Shown here piece after piece: positions 37,926 through 45,335 of a stretch of DNA of 49,193 nucleotides. Numbering within the stretch: position 1 is the stretch's first letter; each line of letters starts with the position of its first letter. Origin of the DNA: a virus. Where the stretch lies: positions 1-49,193 of the IMG/VR virus record IMGVR_UViG_3300021976_000024; one strand, written 5' to 3'. The position numbers were made by a program, and so were the translations under genes. A model generated the notes under the pieces. It did not search any database. It was not told the origin of the DNA and saw only the letters and a list, made by a program, of their open reading frames with translations.

Positions 37926-38776
37926 TTACTCGTCGGTGATGCCGAGGGCGCGCCCCACCCGGCCAGCAGCGTCGGGCGTGACGGCCGCCACGATGGACAG
38001 CACGTCCTCAGCGCCCCACCGCTTCTTGGCCCGCTCGATCGCGGTCTCGGGGCGTGGGTGTGGCTTCGGCGGCTTGGGCCGCTTGCCCTTCTTGCTGTTG
38101 ACGGTGACGAAGTTGTTGTTGAGCCGTCTCACCTCGTCGGAGACGCTGGCCACGAGTTCTTCGAGCAGGCCCCACTCGGACACGCTGGGGCGCCACGCGC
38201 TGTGGCCACCGAGGCGGTCGCGGCTCTGCTCGACAAGGTCGTCGTCCTGCGCCATCGCGTCGGCGAAGAACGACGTGCGGGGCAGATGGTCGATGAGGTT
38301 GAGCAGGAACCGCCACCGGGTGCGCCACTCGCGGAAGAGGGTGCCGAGGTCCCACGCGCCGGGGCTGAAAGCCAGGTCCGCCTCAATGTGGTCCCAGTAG
38401 CGGACCAGCAACGCCCTCAGCCGCGCGATTTTCCCGGTTCGAGCCCGTAGTGGTCGTACCAGGCCTGGAGCATCGGCCCGAGCTTCCACTGGGGCAGCTT
38501 CCCGGCATTGACGATGTCCTCGTACTGGTCGCCCATGAGGTTCGCCAACAGCCCGGCCTCGCCGGAGGGGTTGGTGCCGATCTCGACGATCTCGGACAGG
38601 TCGATCTCGGCGGGGTCGGAGAGGGTGAAGACCTTGCCACCGTGCTTGAACTTGAACGGCGGCTTGATGTCTTCGCCCTCGCGCTCCAGGGCGTCGAGGT
38701 CGAACGCGGCGGTGGCGCGGCGGGCGCCGCCCTTGGCCTTGTGGTCGGACGGGGCGGCAGTCTTGCGAGGCGGCAT
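37926..38776 (-). CDS. Tail assembly chaperone, -1 frameshift product (G-T)
   Basis: Joined reading 38776 to 38429, then a -1 shift and 38429 to 37926, giving about 283 residues. The slippery heptamer GGGAAAA (minus strand, 38435-38429) lies in the right phase: CCG GGA AAA. Shifting gives EPGK followed by IARLRALLVRYWDHIEADL and on to RALGITDE. The extension carries a typical chaperone domain (FREWRTRWRFLLNLIDHLP) and a Lys/Pro-rich linker. As with lambda G/GT, both products are needed to load the tape measure with tube protein. Confidence 0.86.
38417..38776 (-). CDS. Tail assembly chaperone, unshifted product (G)
   Basis: 119 residues from ATG 38776. After a basic start (MPPRKTAAPSDHKAKGG), PFKFKHGGKVFTLSDPAEIDLSEI and LPQWKLGPMLQAWYDHYGLEPGK are characteristic of actinophage tail assembly chaperones. 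The zero-frame product stops soon after the slippery site. It lies between tail tube protein and tape measure, as expected. Confidence 0.85.
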   Translation of the reverse strand: MPPRKTAAPSDHKAKGGARRATAAFDLDALEREGEDIKPPFKFKHGGKVFTLSDPAEIDLSEIVEIGTNPSGEAGLLANLMGDQYEDIVNAGKLPQWKLGPMLQAWYDHYGLEPGKSRG

Positions 38777-38790
38777 GTGGGGGTCCTGCC

Positions 38791-39072
38791 TTACTCGGTG
38801 GTGTCGGTGGGGGGCGTCTCGCTGGTCTCGGCGCGCCTGCGACGGCCGACGGACTTGGACTCGACGGCGACGTGCGGGCCGGTGGCGTTGTCCGACGCCG
38901 TGACGGTGCCGATGATCTGGCCCCGCTCGGTCTCGAAGCGGTGGCCGGGCTCCGGCCGCTCGGTGGGCCAGTCGTGGATCTCCGTCCAGCCTTCGGCGAC
39001 GAGCTGGGTGGCGCGGGCTGGCGTCTTGGTGGTGACGGTGACCTCGCCGCGGGTGAAGGTGCGCTCGTGCAT
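38791..39072 (-). CDS. Small tail-region protein
   Basis: 93 residues from ATG 39072 with GGAG upstream. A beta-rich N-terminus (ERTFTRGEVTVTTKTPARATQLVAEGW) and a basic tail (SVGRRRRAETSE). Small genes between tube and chaperone genes are frequent in actinophages. Function unknown; possibly a tail chaperone or tube-associated protein. Confidence 0.58.
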   Translation of the reverse strand: MHERTFTRGEVTVTTKTPARATQLVAEGWTEIHDWPTERPEPGHRFETERGQIIGTVTASDNATGPHVAVESKSVGRRRRAETSETPPTDTTE

Positions 39073-39104
39073 GTGATCTCCAAGATGTGGGGGTGGTGTG
39101 CAGG

Positions 39105-39151
39105 GCGCGAACCGGCCCCGTCCCCCCACAAGAAACGGGGCCGATTCGCGC
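39105..39151 (-). terminator. Terminator after the major tail protein gene
   Basis: GCGCGAA-C-CGGCCCCGT (39105-39121) pairs with ACGGGGCCG-A-TTCGCGC (39135-39151): 16 bp with one central mismatch. It lies just after the stop at 39157. Partial termination here would give more tube protein than downstream products, a common arrangement. Confidence 0.78.
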
Positions 39152-39156
39152 GTCTG

Positions 39157-39816
39157 TCAGGAGCCGGACTGGCCGGCGGCCGGGAAGCCTTCGTCCTCGG
39201 GCACACGGCCGGGGCCGCCGAAGAAGTGGCGGACGGCCGTACCGGCGTCGTTGTCCTGGAAGGCGGTGTAGGTGAGCTGGTATGCCACCGGCGTGTCAGC
39301 GTCGGCCCACACCTGCTCAGTGACCTCGGTGACCTTGGCCCGCAGGAACAGCTGGCCCCGGTAGTACTCGCCGGCGCCGGCGGTGTCGCGTGCGATCACC
39401 AGGAGGCGGCGGAACGGGTACGGCGGCAGCGGCGCCTCGTCGAACGAGGACTCCCCACCGGTGCTGGTGTCGACCGCGGACAGGCTCTGCCCCAGGTACT
39501 CCTCCAGCACGGTCCGGTTGGTCTCGAAGGCGGTGACGGTCATCCGCTTGGTGGCTCGCCGGATGTCGGAACGGATGGGCTCCGAACCACCCCAGCCGTA
39601 GATCTCGGAGACCTCAGTCTCGCGAGCCCACGACACGCCGTCCTCGGAGATCCACCCGAACGGGGTGAAGTTCACGGGGATGGCGACGAGGGCGCCGCCG
39701 GTGTCGGTGATGGCGGTCGGTGCCGCGGTGGCCATGGTGGCGACGAAAACCGCACCCGCCATGCCCTTACGGACCAGGTCGTTGTTCCTGACGTTGATGT
39801 CGTCGAAAAGCGGCAT
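39157..39816 (-). CDS. Major tail tube protein
   Basis: 219 residues from ATG 39816: MPLFDDINVRNNDLVRKGMAGAV, then FTPFGWISEDGVSWARETEVSEIYGWGGSEPIR and MTVTAFETNRTVLEEYLGQ. This is the usual pattern of a lambda-V-like or phi-type tube protein: a single beta-sandwich with conserved start and WGxSEPIR phrase. It polymerises to the tail tube. The strong terminator behind it fits its high copy number. Confidence 0.82.
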   Translation of the reverse strand: MPLFDDINVRNNDLVRKGMAGAVFVATMATAAPTAITDTGGALVAIPVNFTPFGWISEDGVSWARETEVSEIYGWGGSEPIRSDIRRATKRMTVTAFETNRTVLEEYLGQSLSAVDTSTGGESSFDEAPLPPYPFRRLLVIARDTAGAGEYYRGQLFLRAKVTEVTEQVWADADTPVAYQLTYTAFQDNDAGTAVRHFFGGPGRVPEDEGFPAAGQSGS

Positions 39817-39885
39817 GACGACGTGTCCCTTCTGACGGGGCGATGAAGCCCCGCTGAGGGCGGGGCGGATGGGTGTGGGGGGCGT

Positions 39886-40272
39886 TTAGCGGCGGGTGGT
39901 GATGAGGTACGTCGCGGTGAGGTAGCGCAACGTGTCGTCAGACCACGGCACCTCGAAGGGGGACGACTCGACCTCGCAGCGGTCGAGGCGCCCGGCACCG
40001 GGGAGGATGTACGGGTAGGCCATGAGGCGCTGCCGGATGCCCTCGGCGAGTGCGCTGGCCTCCGGGTAGGTGCGGCAGTAGACGTCGACCGACATCCGGG
40101 CGAAGTCGGTGATCTTGTCGTTGGTGCCGCCGACCTTGCGAACGTGGATGAGCGGCATGTCCCGCTGGAAGTCGAGGTGCAGCCGGGGACCGACCACCGG
40201 GGAGGTGGTGAAGTCCTCCAGCAGAGCCATGAGGATCACGTGCGGGTCCGGCCAGGGAGACAGGTCAGCCAC
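39886..40272 (-). CDS. Tail terminator protein
   Basis: 128 residues from GTG 40272. MADLSPWPDPHVILMALLEDF, PRLHLDFQRDMPLIHVRKVGGTNDKITDFARMSVDVYCRTYPEASALAEGIRQRLM is a typical tail-terminator pattern (gpU-like, alpha-beta). It caps the tail tube and joins the head connector. It lies just before the tube protein gene, in standard order. Confidence 0.75.
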   Translation of the reverse strand: MADLSPWPDPHVILMALLEDFTTSPVVGPRLHLDFQRDMPLIHVRKVGGTNDKITDFARMSVDVYCRTYPEASALAEGIRQRLMAYPYILPGAGRLDRCEVESSPFEVPWSDDTLRYLTATYLITTRR

Positions 40273-40275
40273 GGA

Positions 40276-40455
40276 TCACCACCGGCCGACGTAGAAGACG
40301 AACGGGCCGAATCCGAGACCGAGGCCACGGATGTCACGCCAGCGACATGGGCCGATCCACAGGCGGCTCAGGTGGATCGGCAGGAACCTGGTCCAGTGCC
40401 GCGTCATCCGATACCGGCCGCCGATCCACCGCTTCGGGATCTCGATGGTGGTCAC
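40276..40455 (-). CDS. Small basic hypothetical protein
   Basis: 59 residues from GTG 40455 (overlaps the upstream TGA): VTTIEIPKRWIGGRYRMTRH..., rich in Arg and Trp, with a hydrophobic end (GLGFGPFVFYVGRW). It sits between two head-tail joining genes. Function unknown; small proteins at this place are common in actinophages. Confidence 0.52.
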   Translation of the reverse strand: MTTIEIPKRWIGGRYRMTRHWTRFLPIHLSRLWIGPCRWRDIRGLGLGFGPFVFYVGRW

Positions 40456-40778
40456 TGGGTCTTCACCCGCTCGACGAAGTCGATGGTCCGACCGAGGATG
40501 TGGTGGCCCCACTGCCATTCGACCTCGGGGGCGTGAGGCGAGTCGTTGACGATGCGCGCTGCCGCCCGGCGGGTACGGTGCCCGTCCTTCGACGTCATGG
40601 TGATCTCGTGGTTCTCCTCCACACGGAAGGAGTCCTTGTAGTCACCCGTGCGGGCGGGCGAGATCTGCTGCGCGTAGCGCATGCCCGCATCGGCGTAGGC
40701 GTTGACGAGGTCGAACATGCCGGGGCTCAGCAGCAGCCGGCCGGTGCCCTGGTGATCTGGCTTGTAGCGAGCAGCCAC
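40452..40778 (-). CDS. Head-tail joining / tail completion protein (HK97 gp10-like)
   Basis: 108 residues from GTG 40778. SPGMFDLVNAYADAGMRYAQQISPARTGDYKDSFRVEENH, then HAPEVEWQWGHHILGRTIDFV has the pattern of HK97 gp10 family proteins, with the conserved P-x-x-TG-x-Y/L and the final beta part. It probably completes the tail or connector. Confidence 0.72.
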   Translation of the reverse strand: MAARYKPDHQGTGRLLLSPGMFDLVNAYADAGMRYAQQISPARTGDYKDSFRVEENHEITMTSKDGHRTRRAAARIVNDSPHAPEVEWQWGHHILGRTIDFVERVKTQ

Positions 40779-40803
40779 GGGTCACCTCGGTTCAGTTGTG
40801 GGG

Positions 40804-41151
40804 TCAACCGGCGGCGCGCTCCAACATCAGCGCCAGGCCGACCTCGATGCGGGTCCAGGGGGACTCCCAGCGGGCAGGCTCGCCTCGGACCTGCCAGACG
40901 ACCGAGGTGCCCTCGTCGTCGACGATCTTGGGAATGATGACCTCGTCCGGCGGGTGGATGTCGGCGCCGTAGGGCGCGAACAGCCAGTACTGGGTGACGA
41001 CCGTCTCGCGCAGGTCGTTGTCCTCGAACTCGTTCCGAGGACCCCACGCGCAGCCCTCGACAACGTGCGTTGTCACAGCCTCGGGGTCACCGAAGACGGT
41101 GCGTCCCATCCGCCGGACCGTCACCGGCCCCATCACGGGCGGGAAAGTCAT
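40804..41151 (-). CDS. Head-tail stopper
   Basis: 115 residues from ATG 41151, overlapping the previous TGA. A small beta-barrel-like protein: MTFPPVMGPVTVRRMGRTVFGD, then YWLFAPYGADIHPPDEVII and VWQVRGEPARWESPWTRIEVGLAL. The pattern matches actinophage head-to-tail stopper proteins (SPP1 gp16-like), which close the portal channel after packaging. Confidence 0.7.
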   Translation of the reverse strand: MTFPPVMGPVTVRRMGRTVFGDPEAVTTHVVEGCAWGPRNEFEDNDLRETVVTQYWLFAPYGADIHPPDEVIIPKIVDDEGTSVVWQVRGEPARWESPWTRIEVGLALMLERAAG

Positions 41152-41567
41152 GGGATGAACTCCGAGTCCCACGTTCGGCGGAACGGCGCACCTGCGGGCA
41201 CGGTGTCGATCTGGAAGGCGCGACCCTCCCGGCCACCGAGCAGCTCGCGGCGCTCGGCGGAGGTGAGGAAGACCGAGCCGGGCTCGTCGCCACCGTGGGT
41301 GAAGCCACGGGTGAAGGGGCCGGTGGTCTCCTGCATCTGCCGGTAGCCCTCGGGGTTCTTGAAGTGCCGGATCACCATCCGGGCGACGACCTTCTGGAGT
41401 CGCGCGAGCGGGATCCGGCCATCGTCAAGGCGGGCCTGGAGGTCGGGGATGGCGGCGAGGATGGTGTCTTCGGCGTCGTCGATGATGGTCGCGATGACGT
41501 CGTCTGCGGGCACCGTGCCCTCGCCGATCCACCGGTCGGTGACGGCGCTGGTGGGCGTGTAGGCCAT
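41148..41567 (-). CDS. Head-tail adaptor (Gp19/Gp15/Gp42-like)
   Basis: 139 residues from ATG 41567, with GGAGG five bases upstream. The helical sequence VPADDVIATIIDDAEDTILAAIPDLQARLDDGRIPLARLQKVVARMVIRHFKNPEG is that of the Gp19/Gp15/Gp42 head-tail connector family. The C-terminal half (SVFLTSAERRELLG) is less structured. It binds under the portal ring. An upstream ATG at 41705 is in frame but has no ribosome-binding site. Confidence 0.78.
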   Translation of the reverse strand: MAYTPTSAVTDRWIGEGTVPADDVIATIIDDAEDTILAAIPDLQARLDDGRIPLARLQKVVARMVIRHFKNPEGYRQMQETTGPFTRGFTHGGDEPGSVFLTSAERRELLGGREGRAFQIDTVPAGAPFRRTWDSEFIP

Positions 41568-41817
41568 GGCCGCCTCCGGGGGTTGTGGTTCTGTGGTCCG
41601 CGCGATATGGTCACGACCTGCCAAGCCCCCAGAGGCGCCGCATTTGGCCGAACGCACCGTCTCACCGGAGACCGAGGTCTCCCGAGACACCGCCAGTAGG
41701 CACAACCGGTAAGACCTACGAAGGCGGGCTTGGCAGATTCAGTCGAAGGCGCTTACGCTGGGGATCCCTCTGGCGAGGAGTTCCGAAGACGCCCCCGGTT
41801 CGCCGGGGGCGTTTTTG
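41568..41817. other. Gap with hairpins between capsid-region genes
   Basis: A 250-base stretch with no convincing gene. ACGCCCCCGG (41789-41798) pairs with CCGGGGGCGT (41803-41812) and is followed on the plus strand by five Ts. On the minus strand it lies right behind the 41818 stop. GGAGACC-GA-GGTCTCC lies at 41667-41682. It may hold the terminator of the head operon and a promoter for the connector and tail genes. Confidence 0.55.
41789..41815. terminator. Terminator hairpin
   Basis: 10-bp GC stem with TTCG loop and a T5 run in plus direction. In the minus direction, that of the late genes, the stem immediately follows the stop of the 41818 gene but has no U-run. It may act in both directions with different strength, blocking antisense reading into the capsid genes. 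Confidence 0.7.
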
Positions 41818-42102
41818 TCAGTCGAGCTCGTGCTGGATGTCGGCCTTGGTCATGTCGGGGGTGACCGTGACGCCCTGGGATTCGGCGTACGCGGCCCAGG
41901 CGGCCCGGCTGGAGCCGGGGCCTTTGAGCGGGGGCGGCTGAACCTCGCCGTCCACCGCGGAGGGGGACTCGTCGTCCCCCTCCGTGATGTGGCGATCGCT
42001 CAGGCGACCCTCCGCCCACTCGGGGACCGCGCTCCCCTTCAACAGCACCTCGGTGTAGGTGCCATTGCGCAGGAGCACGTTCCGTCGCAGGCGGCGGGTC
42101 AT
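41818..42102 (-). CDS. Small head protein with SAP/Rho-like C-terminus
   Basis: 94 residues from ATG 42102, overlapping the capsid gene stop. A basic start (MTRRLRRNVLLRNGTYTEVLLKG) is followed by a Pro/Asp-rich linker and a helix-extended loop-helix end, RAAWAAYAESQGVTVTPDMTKADIQHEL, similar to the Rho-N/SAP-like ends found in actinophage head genes. Role unknown; perhaps a connector-associated or decoration protein. Confidence 0.6.
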   Translation of the reverse strand: MTRRLRRNVLLRNGTYTEVLLKGSAVPEWAEGRLSDRHITEGDDESPSAVDGEVQPPPLKGPGSSRAAWAAYAESQGVTVTPDMTKADIQHELD

Positions 42103-43145
42103 CAGGCGTTGTCCAGCACCTGGAGGGCGAAGCTCAGCTCCGCGTTGGCGAGCACCGGCAGTCCGATGGCGTCGGAGATGACCTCCACGCCCATCGGGGG
42201 CTTGTCGTTGCGCCACACGCCAGCGACGATGCCCGGCTGCTCCGACGGCTGGATGCCCCAGTCGCTCACCGTGGAGGTGAGGGTGCGGCCCCAGAAGGTG
42301 GCACCGAGGTCGGTGCCCTGCCAGTCGTCCGACCCGACCGGGTTCGGCATCAGGTAGACGGTGTGGTCCGGGAGGACCCGCGTCAGGGAACCCGCCAGCA
42401 TGATCTTGCGGTCGTACAGGTAGATCGGCGGGAGACCGGCACCGGAGACGATGTCGCGCACCTGCGAGTCCGAGGCCCGACGCTCAGCGCCACCGATGAG
42501 GGTGGTGCGGAACACGTCGTGCCCGGCCAGGGAGCGGAACGCCCGGCGGGACATGAGCAGGGCACCCGGCAGGGTGCTCGCGGACGTCTCGTAGGCGTCG
42601 ATGGCCTCTTGCAGGTCTTCCAGGCCGTCGGCGTTGGCCTCGTCCCAGTCGACGTTGACGGACGTCTCGTTGCCGGCGGGGCGACCGAAGTCGTCCGTCG
42701 ACTCGAAGTTGTCCTGGTCGATGGTGGCGACACCCGTGGCGATGACGACGCCACGCATGTACTCCATCGCGTCGGACACCGAGCGGACCGCCCAGCGGGT
42801 CTCCCCCTGGATGGTCAGCAGTGCCTCTTCGGCGGTGAGGTTGCCACCGCGGGCACGGAGCTGCTCGTACTCGGTGACGGGGCGGTTCTCGCCCAGCGCC
42901 GGCAGCTCGATGCTGACGCGCTGCTGGGTGAGCCGCTTGCCGATCTCCGGCTCAGCGTCGTACGCGCGGAACTTCGCGGTGTCGACGAGGCCGGTGCGGC
43001 CCTTGATGAACCGGACCACCACGTCCGGAACGGGTCGGTTGGGGAGCCACCGGTTGAGCGAGCCCTGCCGGGCCTCGTAGTCCGCGAGGGACTCGCGGGC
43101 GTAACCGGTGAGCGTGGCCGGGTCGATGAGGTCGGTCCACAGCAT
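42102..43145 (-). CDS. Major capsid protein (phage lambda E-like family)
   Basis: 347 residues from ATG 43145. PATLTGYARESLADYEARQGSLNRWLPNRPVPDVVVRF, then FRAYDAEPEIGKRLTQQRVSIELPALGENRPVTEYEQLR, DAMEYMRGVVIATGVATIDQDNF and a C-terminal beta part with IYLYDRKIMLAGSLTRVLPDHTVYLMP match the lambda gpE capsid family with the HK97 fold. No fused protease or delta domain; a scaffold is encoded upstream. Confidence 0.86.
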   Translation of the reverse strand: MLWTDLIDPATLTGYARESLADYEARQGSLNRWLPNRPVPDVVVRFIKGRTGLVDTAKFRAYDAEPEIGKRLTQQRVSIELPALGENRPVTEYEQLRARGGNLTAEEALLTIQGETRWAVRSVSDAMEYMRGVVIATGVATIDQDNFESTDDFGRPAGNETSVNVDWDEANADGLEDLQEAIDAYETSASTLPGALLMSRRAFRSLAGHDVFRTTLIGGAERRASDSQVRDIVSGAGLPPIYLYDRKIMLAGSLTRVLPDHTVYLMPNPVGSDDWQGTDLGATFWGRTLTSTVSDWGIQPSEQPGIVAGVWRNDKPPMGVEVISDAIGLPVLANAELSFALQVLDNA

Positions 43146-43837
43146 CAGGCCGCACTCCCCTCAATGAACACGAACGTGCCGCTGGTGTTGTGGCCAGTCG
43201 GCAGGAAGCCCGCGACGGGGAGGAGGCTGGTGCGAACGCGGCCGTGGTCGAGCATCGGCCAGCCGCCCTCGGCGGGCGCCTTCTGGTCGGTGTAGAGGAA
43301 GCCAGCCAGGATCTGGCGGCCGTCCGATCCGACGTCCGCGCCACCAGCGGTGGAGGTGGCGACGGTGACGGTGCCGGTGCCACCGGTCGGGGTGGACGTC
43401 ATCTGCGCCACGTTCGTGTTGGCGAGGTTGCCGCCGAACGTGACGGTGTAGACGCCACCCGCGTCGCCGGTGACGGTGACGTCGCCGACCGCGATGTTGG
43501 ACAGTGCCTCCAGCGCGGCCTGCACCTGGGCGGACGTGGCCGCCGCGAGCAGGGAGGTGGTGGTCTGGCCGGCGTAGGTGAGGGTGAAACTCGTGAGACC
43601 CGAGCCGCCCTCAGTGATGGTCTGGACTTCGTCGCTGGAGTCGCCGGTGTACGGGCCGTAAAGCCCGGTAGCGGTGATGAGGCCCAGCGGCGTGCCCGAG
43701 GGCACGCCGTCCGGGTACGCCACCGCGGTGAACATGGCAGGGTCCGGCGCCACCGTTCGGCAGTTGTAAATGCCGTGGGTGGAACCGAGCCAGGACATGT
43801 CACCGGCGCCCCAGCTCTCCGTCTGGTAACGGGGCAT
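43145..43837 (-). CDS. Head decoration protein with inserted beta domain
   Basis: 230 residues from ATG 43837. The beginning (FTAVAYPDGVPSGTPLGLITATGLYGPY) and the end (GRQILAGFLYTDQ ... LPTGHNTSGTFVFIEG) form a lambda gpD-like decoration protein. Between them (about residues 66-165) lies an extra module, SLLAAATSAQVQAALEALSNI and GDVTVTGDAGGVYTVTFGG, a domain frequent in phage surface proteins. It would project from the capsid. Coupled to the capsid gene by an overlap. Confidence 0.78.
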   Translation of the reverse strand: MPRYQTESWGAGDMSWLGSTHGIYNCRTVAPDPAMFTAVAYPDGVPSGTPLGLITATGLYGPYTGDSSDEVQTITEGGSGLTSFTLTYAGQTTTSLLAAATSAQVQAALEALSNIAVGDVTVTGDAGGVYTVTFGGNLANTNVAQMTSTPTGGTGTVTVATSTAGGADVGSDGRQILAGFLYTDQKAPAEGGWPMLDHGRVRTSLLPVAGFLPTGHNTSGTFVFIEGSAA

Positions 43838-43860
43838 GGGTATTCCCTTTCAGGGGAGGG

Positions 43861-44541
43861 TCAGTTCTGGCCTTGCAGCTGCTGCGACTGGTTCGGCTTG
43901 TGCTGGTCGCGCTCGGCGCGGTACATGTCCCGCCCGGCGTTGACGGAGCCCGGCTTGGGGGCGCTGTCACCGGTGCCGGACTGGGGGATGTGCAGCGGGT
44001 TCCCACCGGGCTTCTGCTCCGGCGTGGGGAACGCCGCGATCAGCGCGTCAGCGCTGGCGGTCATCTCGTCCCGTGTCGAGCCGGTCAGCCACTTGGCCTG
44101 GTCGGCAGTCAGCTTCTTCTCGTTGGCGACCTCGGCGCGGTACCGTGCGGTCTGCTCCTCGGCCAGGCGCTTCTCGAACGTCGTGACCTTCTCGGTGAGC
44201 TTGTCGACGTCGTTCGGGCCGGCGGCCGGGTCAGCCCCGAGGGCGGCGGCCAGCTTCTCCAGCGGAGTGAGCTTGTCCAGCCGGTCCTTGAGGACCTTCG
44301 CTTCGTCGGCAGCCTTCGAGTTCTCCTTGGCCCGGCCCTCCCACTTGCGCGCTTCGGCCTTCCAGTCGGTCTCCTTGTCCCCCTGCGGGGTCTTGGAGTC
44401 GTCGGCCTTGCCCGTCTCCTTCGGCGGGTTGTCCGCCGAAGCGTTCGGGGCACCGCCACCGCCGCCCTCAGTCGTCTCGAAGCCGAGATGACTCAGGTAA
44501 GCGGGGACGCCGTGGCGCGGGTGAGTGCGGAGCGGGGTCAT
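43861..44541 (-). CDS. Scaffolding protein
   Basis: 226 residues from ATG 44541 with AGGA upstream. The composition is that of a scaffold: Gly/Pro-rich start, acidic and Lys-rich linker, then long coiled coil (DEAKVLKDRLDKLTPLEKLAAALG, DVDKLTEKVTTFEKRLAEEQTARYRAEVANEKKL), and a Gln-rich basic tail (AERDQHKPNQSQQLQGQ). Position before the decoration and capsid genes is typical. Confidence 0.78.
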   Translation of the reverse strand: MTPLRTHPRHGVPAYLSHLGFETTEGGGGGAPNASADNPPKETGKADDSKTPQGDKETDWKAEARKWEGRAKENSKAADEAKVLKDRLDKLTPLEKLAAALGADPAAGPNDVDKLTEKVTTFEKRLAEEQTARYRAEVANEKKLTADQAKWLTGSTRDEMTASADALIAAFPTPEQKPGGNPLHIPQSGTGDSAPKPGSVNAGRDMYRAERDQHKPNQSQQLQGQN

Positions 44542-44594
44542 GGAGATTCCTCCCGTGCGGGAAAGTTGTGAGGTGTCGGCCGTGCGGCCGGGAG

Positions 44595-45335
44595 TCAGTA
44601 GCGGACGCCCTCGGCGAAGGGGTTCTCGCGGAGGTACGCGGCAAATTGGGTGAGGTTGGAGGCCCGGGAGTCGCCCCAGACGGTCTCCAGCCGGGTCGTG
44701 ATGTCGGGCAGCTCGTCCTCGTTGTCGTCGCGAATCTCCCGCGGCAGGCACCGGCAGTTGTCGTGGTACCGCTCACCCGCCGGGCGCCCGCTCGATGCGG
44801 TGGACCGCCCGGTGGTGAACCGGGCGGTCTGCTCGGTGATGTAGACGGCGCCGCGGGAGCCGAGCATCAGGCAGAAGGCGCAGGCGTCGGCTTGGGGCAC
44901 GCGCGCGAAGCGGGTGCCGGCGCGGGCGATGTTGTCGGCGATGGTGTCGCGACCGGCCTGCCACACGAGGCGCTGCGTGGCGCCGGACAACTGCGACTCA
45001 ACGCGCTCGAGATCCCCTTCGGCCAGTGGCCGGAGCGCCCACTGAAGAGCCCCCTCGATCTGGTCGGGGAGCATCAGACCGTCGGGGATGAGCGGTGGCG
45101 TGTCGAGCTGCCGGGCGTTGGCCCGGTCGAAGGCGAGGTAGTCGACGGCGGACTGGGCGGCCTGCTCGCCGAAGCTGATGACGATCTCCAGGAACGCTTC
45201 CTGGAGCGCCCGGTAGGCCGCCTGCGGGTCGCGGAGCTGGGCGTCCGTCAGTCGGTTGACGGCCGCCAGCACCATGTCGATCGCGAGCAGCCGGTAGGTG
45301 GCCAGTTCGTCCTGGAGGTCGTCGATGGCTGTCAT
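44595..45335 (-). CDS. MuF-like minor capsid protein
   Basis: 246 residues from ATG 45335. Helical N-terminal half, then a characteristic C-terminal module with ADACAFCLMLGSRGAVYITEQT and RYHDNCRCLPREI (Cys/His pattern of phage VG6/MuF-type proteins). It binds the portal inside the head and may enter the cell with the DNA. The gene overlaps the portal gene by four bases. Confidence 0.78.
   Translation of the reverse strand: MTAIDDLQDELATYRLLAIDMVLAAVNRLTDAQLRDPQAAYRALQEAFLEIVISFGEQAAQSAVDYLAFDRANARQLDTPPLIPDGLMLPDQIEGALQWALRPLAEGDLERVESQLSGATQRLVWQAGRDTIADNIARAGTRFARVPQADACAFCLMLGSRGAVYITEQTARFTTGRSTASSGRPAGERYHDNCRCLPREIRDDNEDELPDITTRLETVWGDSRASNLTQFAAYLRENPFAEGVRY

Noticed and set aside
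33852-38450. 1532-codon plus-strand frame opposite the tape measure
   Set aside because: A mirror frame of GC-rich coding sequence; the minus strand has tape-measure composition and an M23 domain.
41568-41705. N-terminal extension of the head-tail adaptor
   Set aside because: In frame, but without ribosome-binding site, while ATG 41567 has GGAGG at ideal distance.
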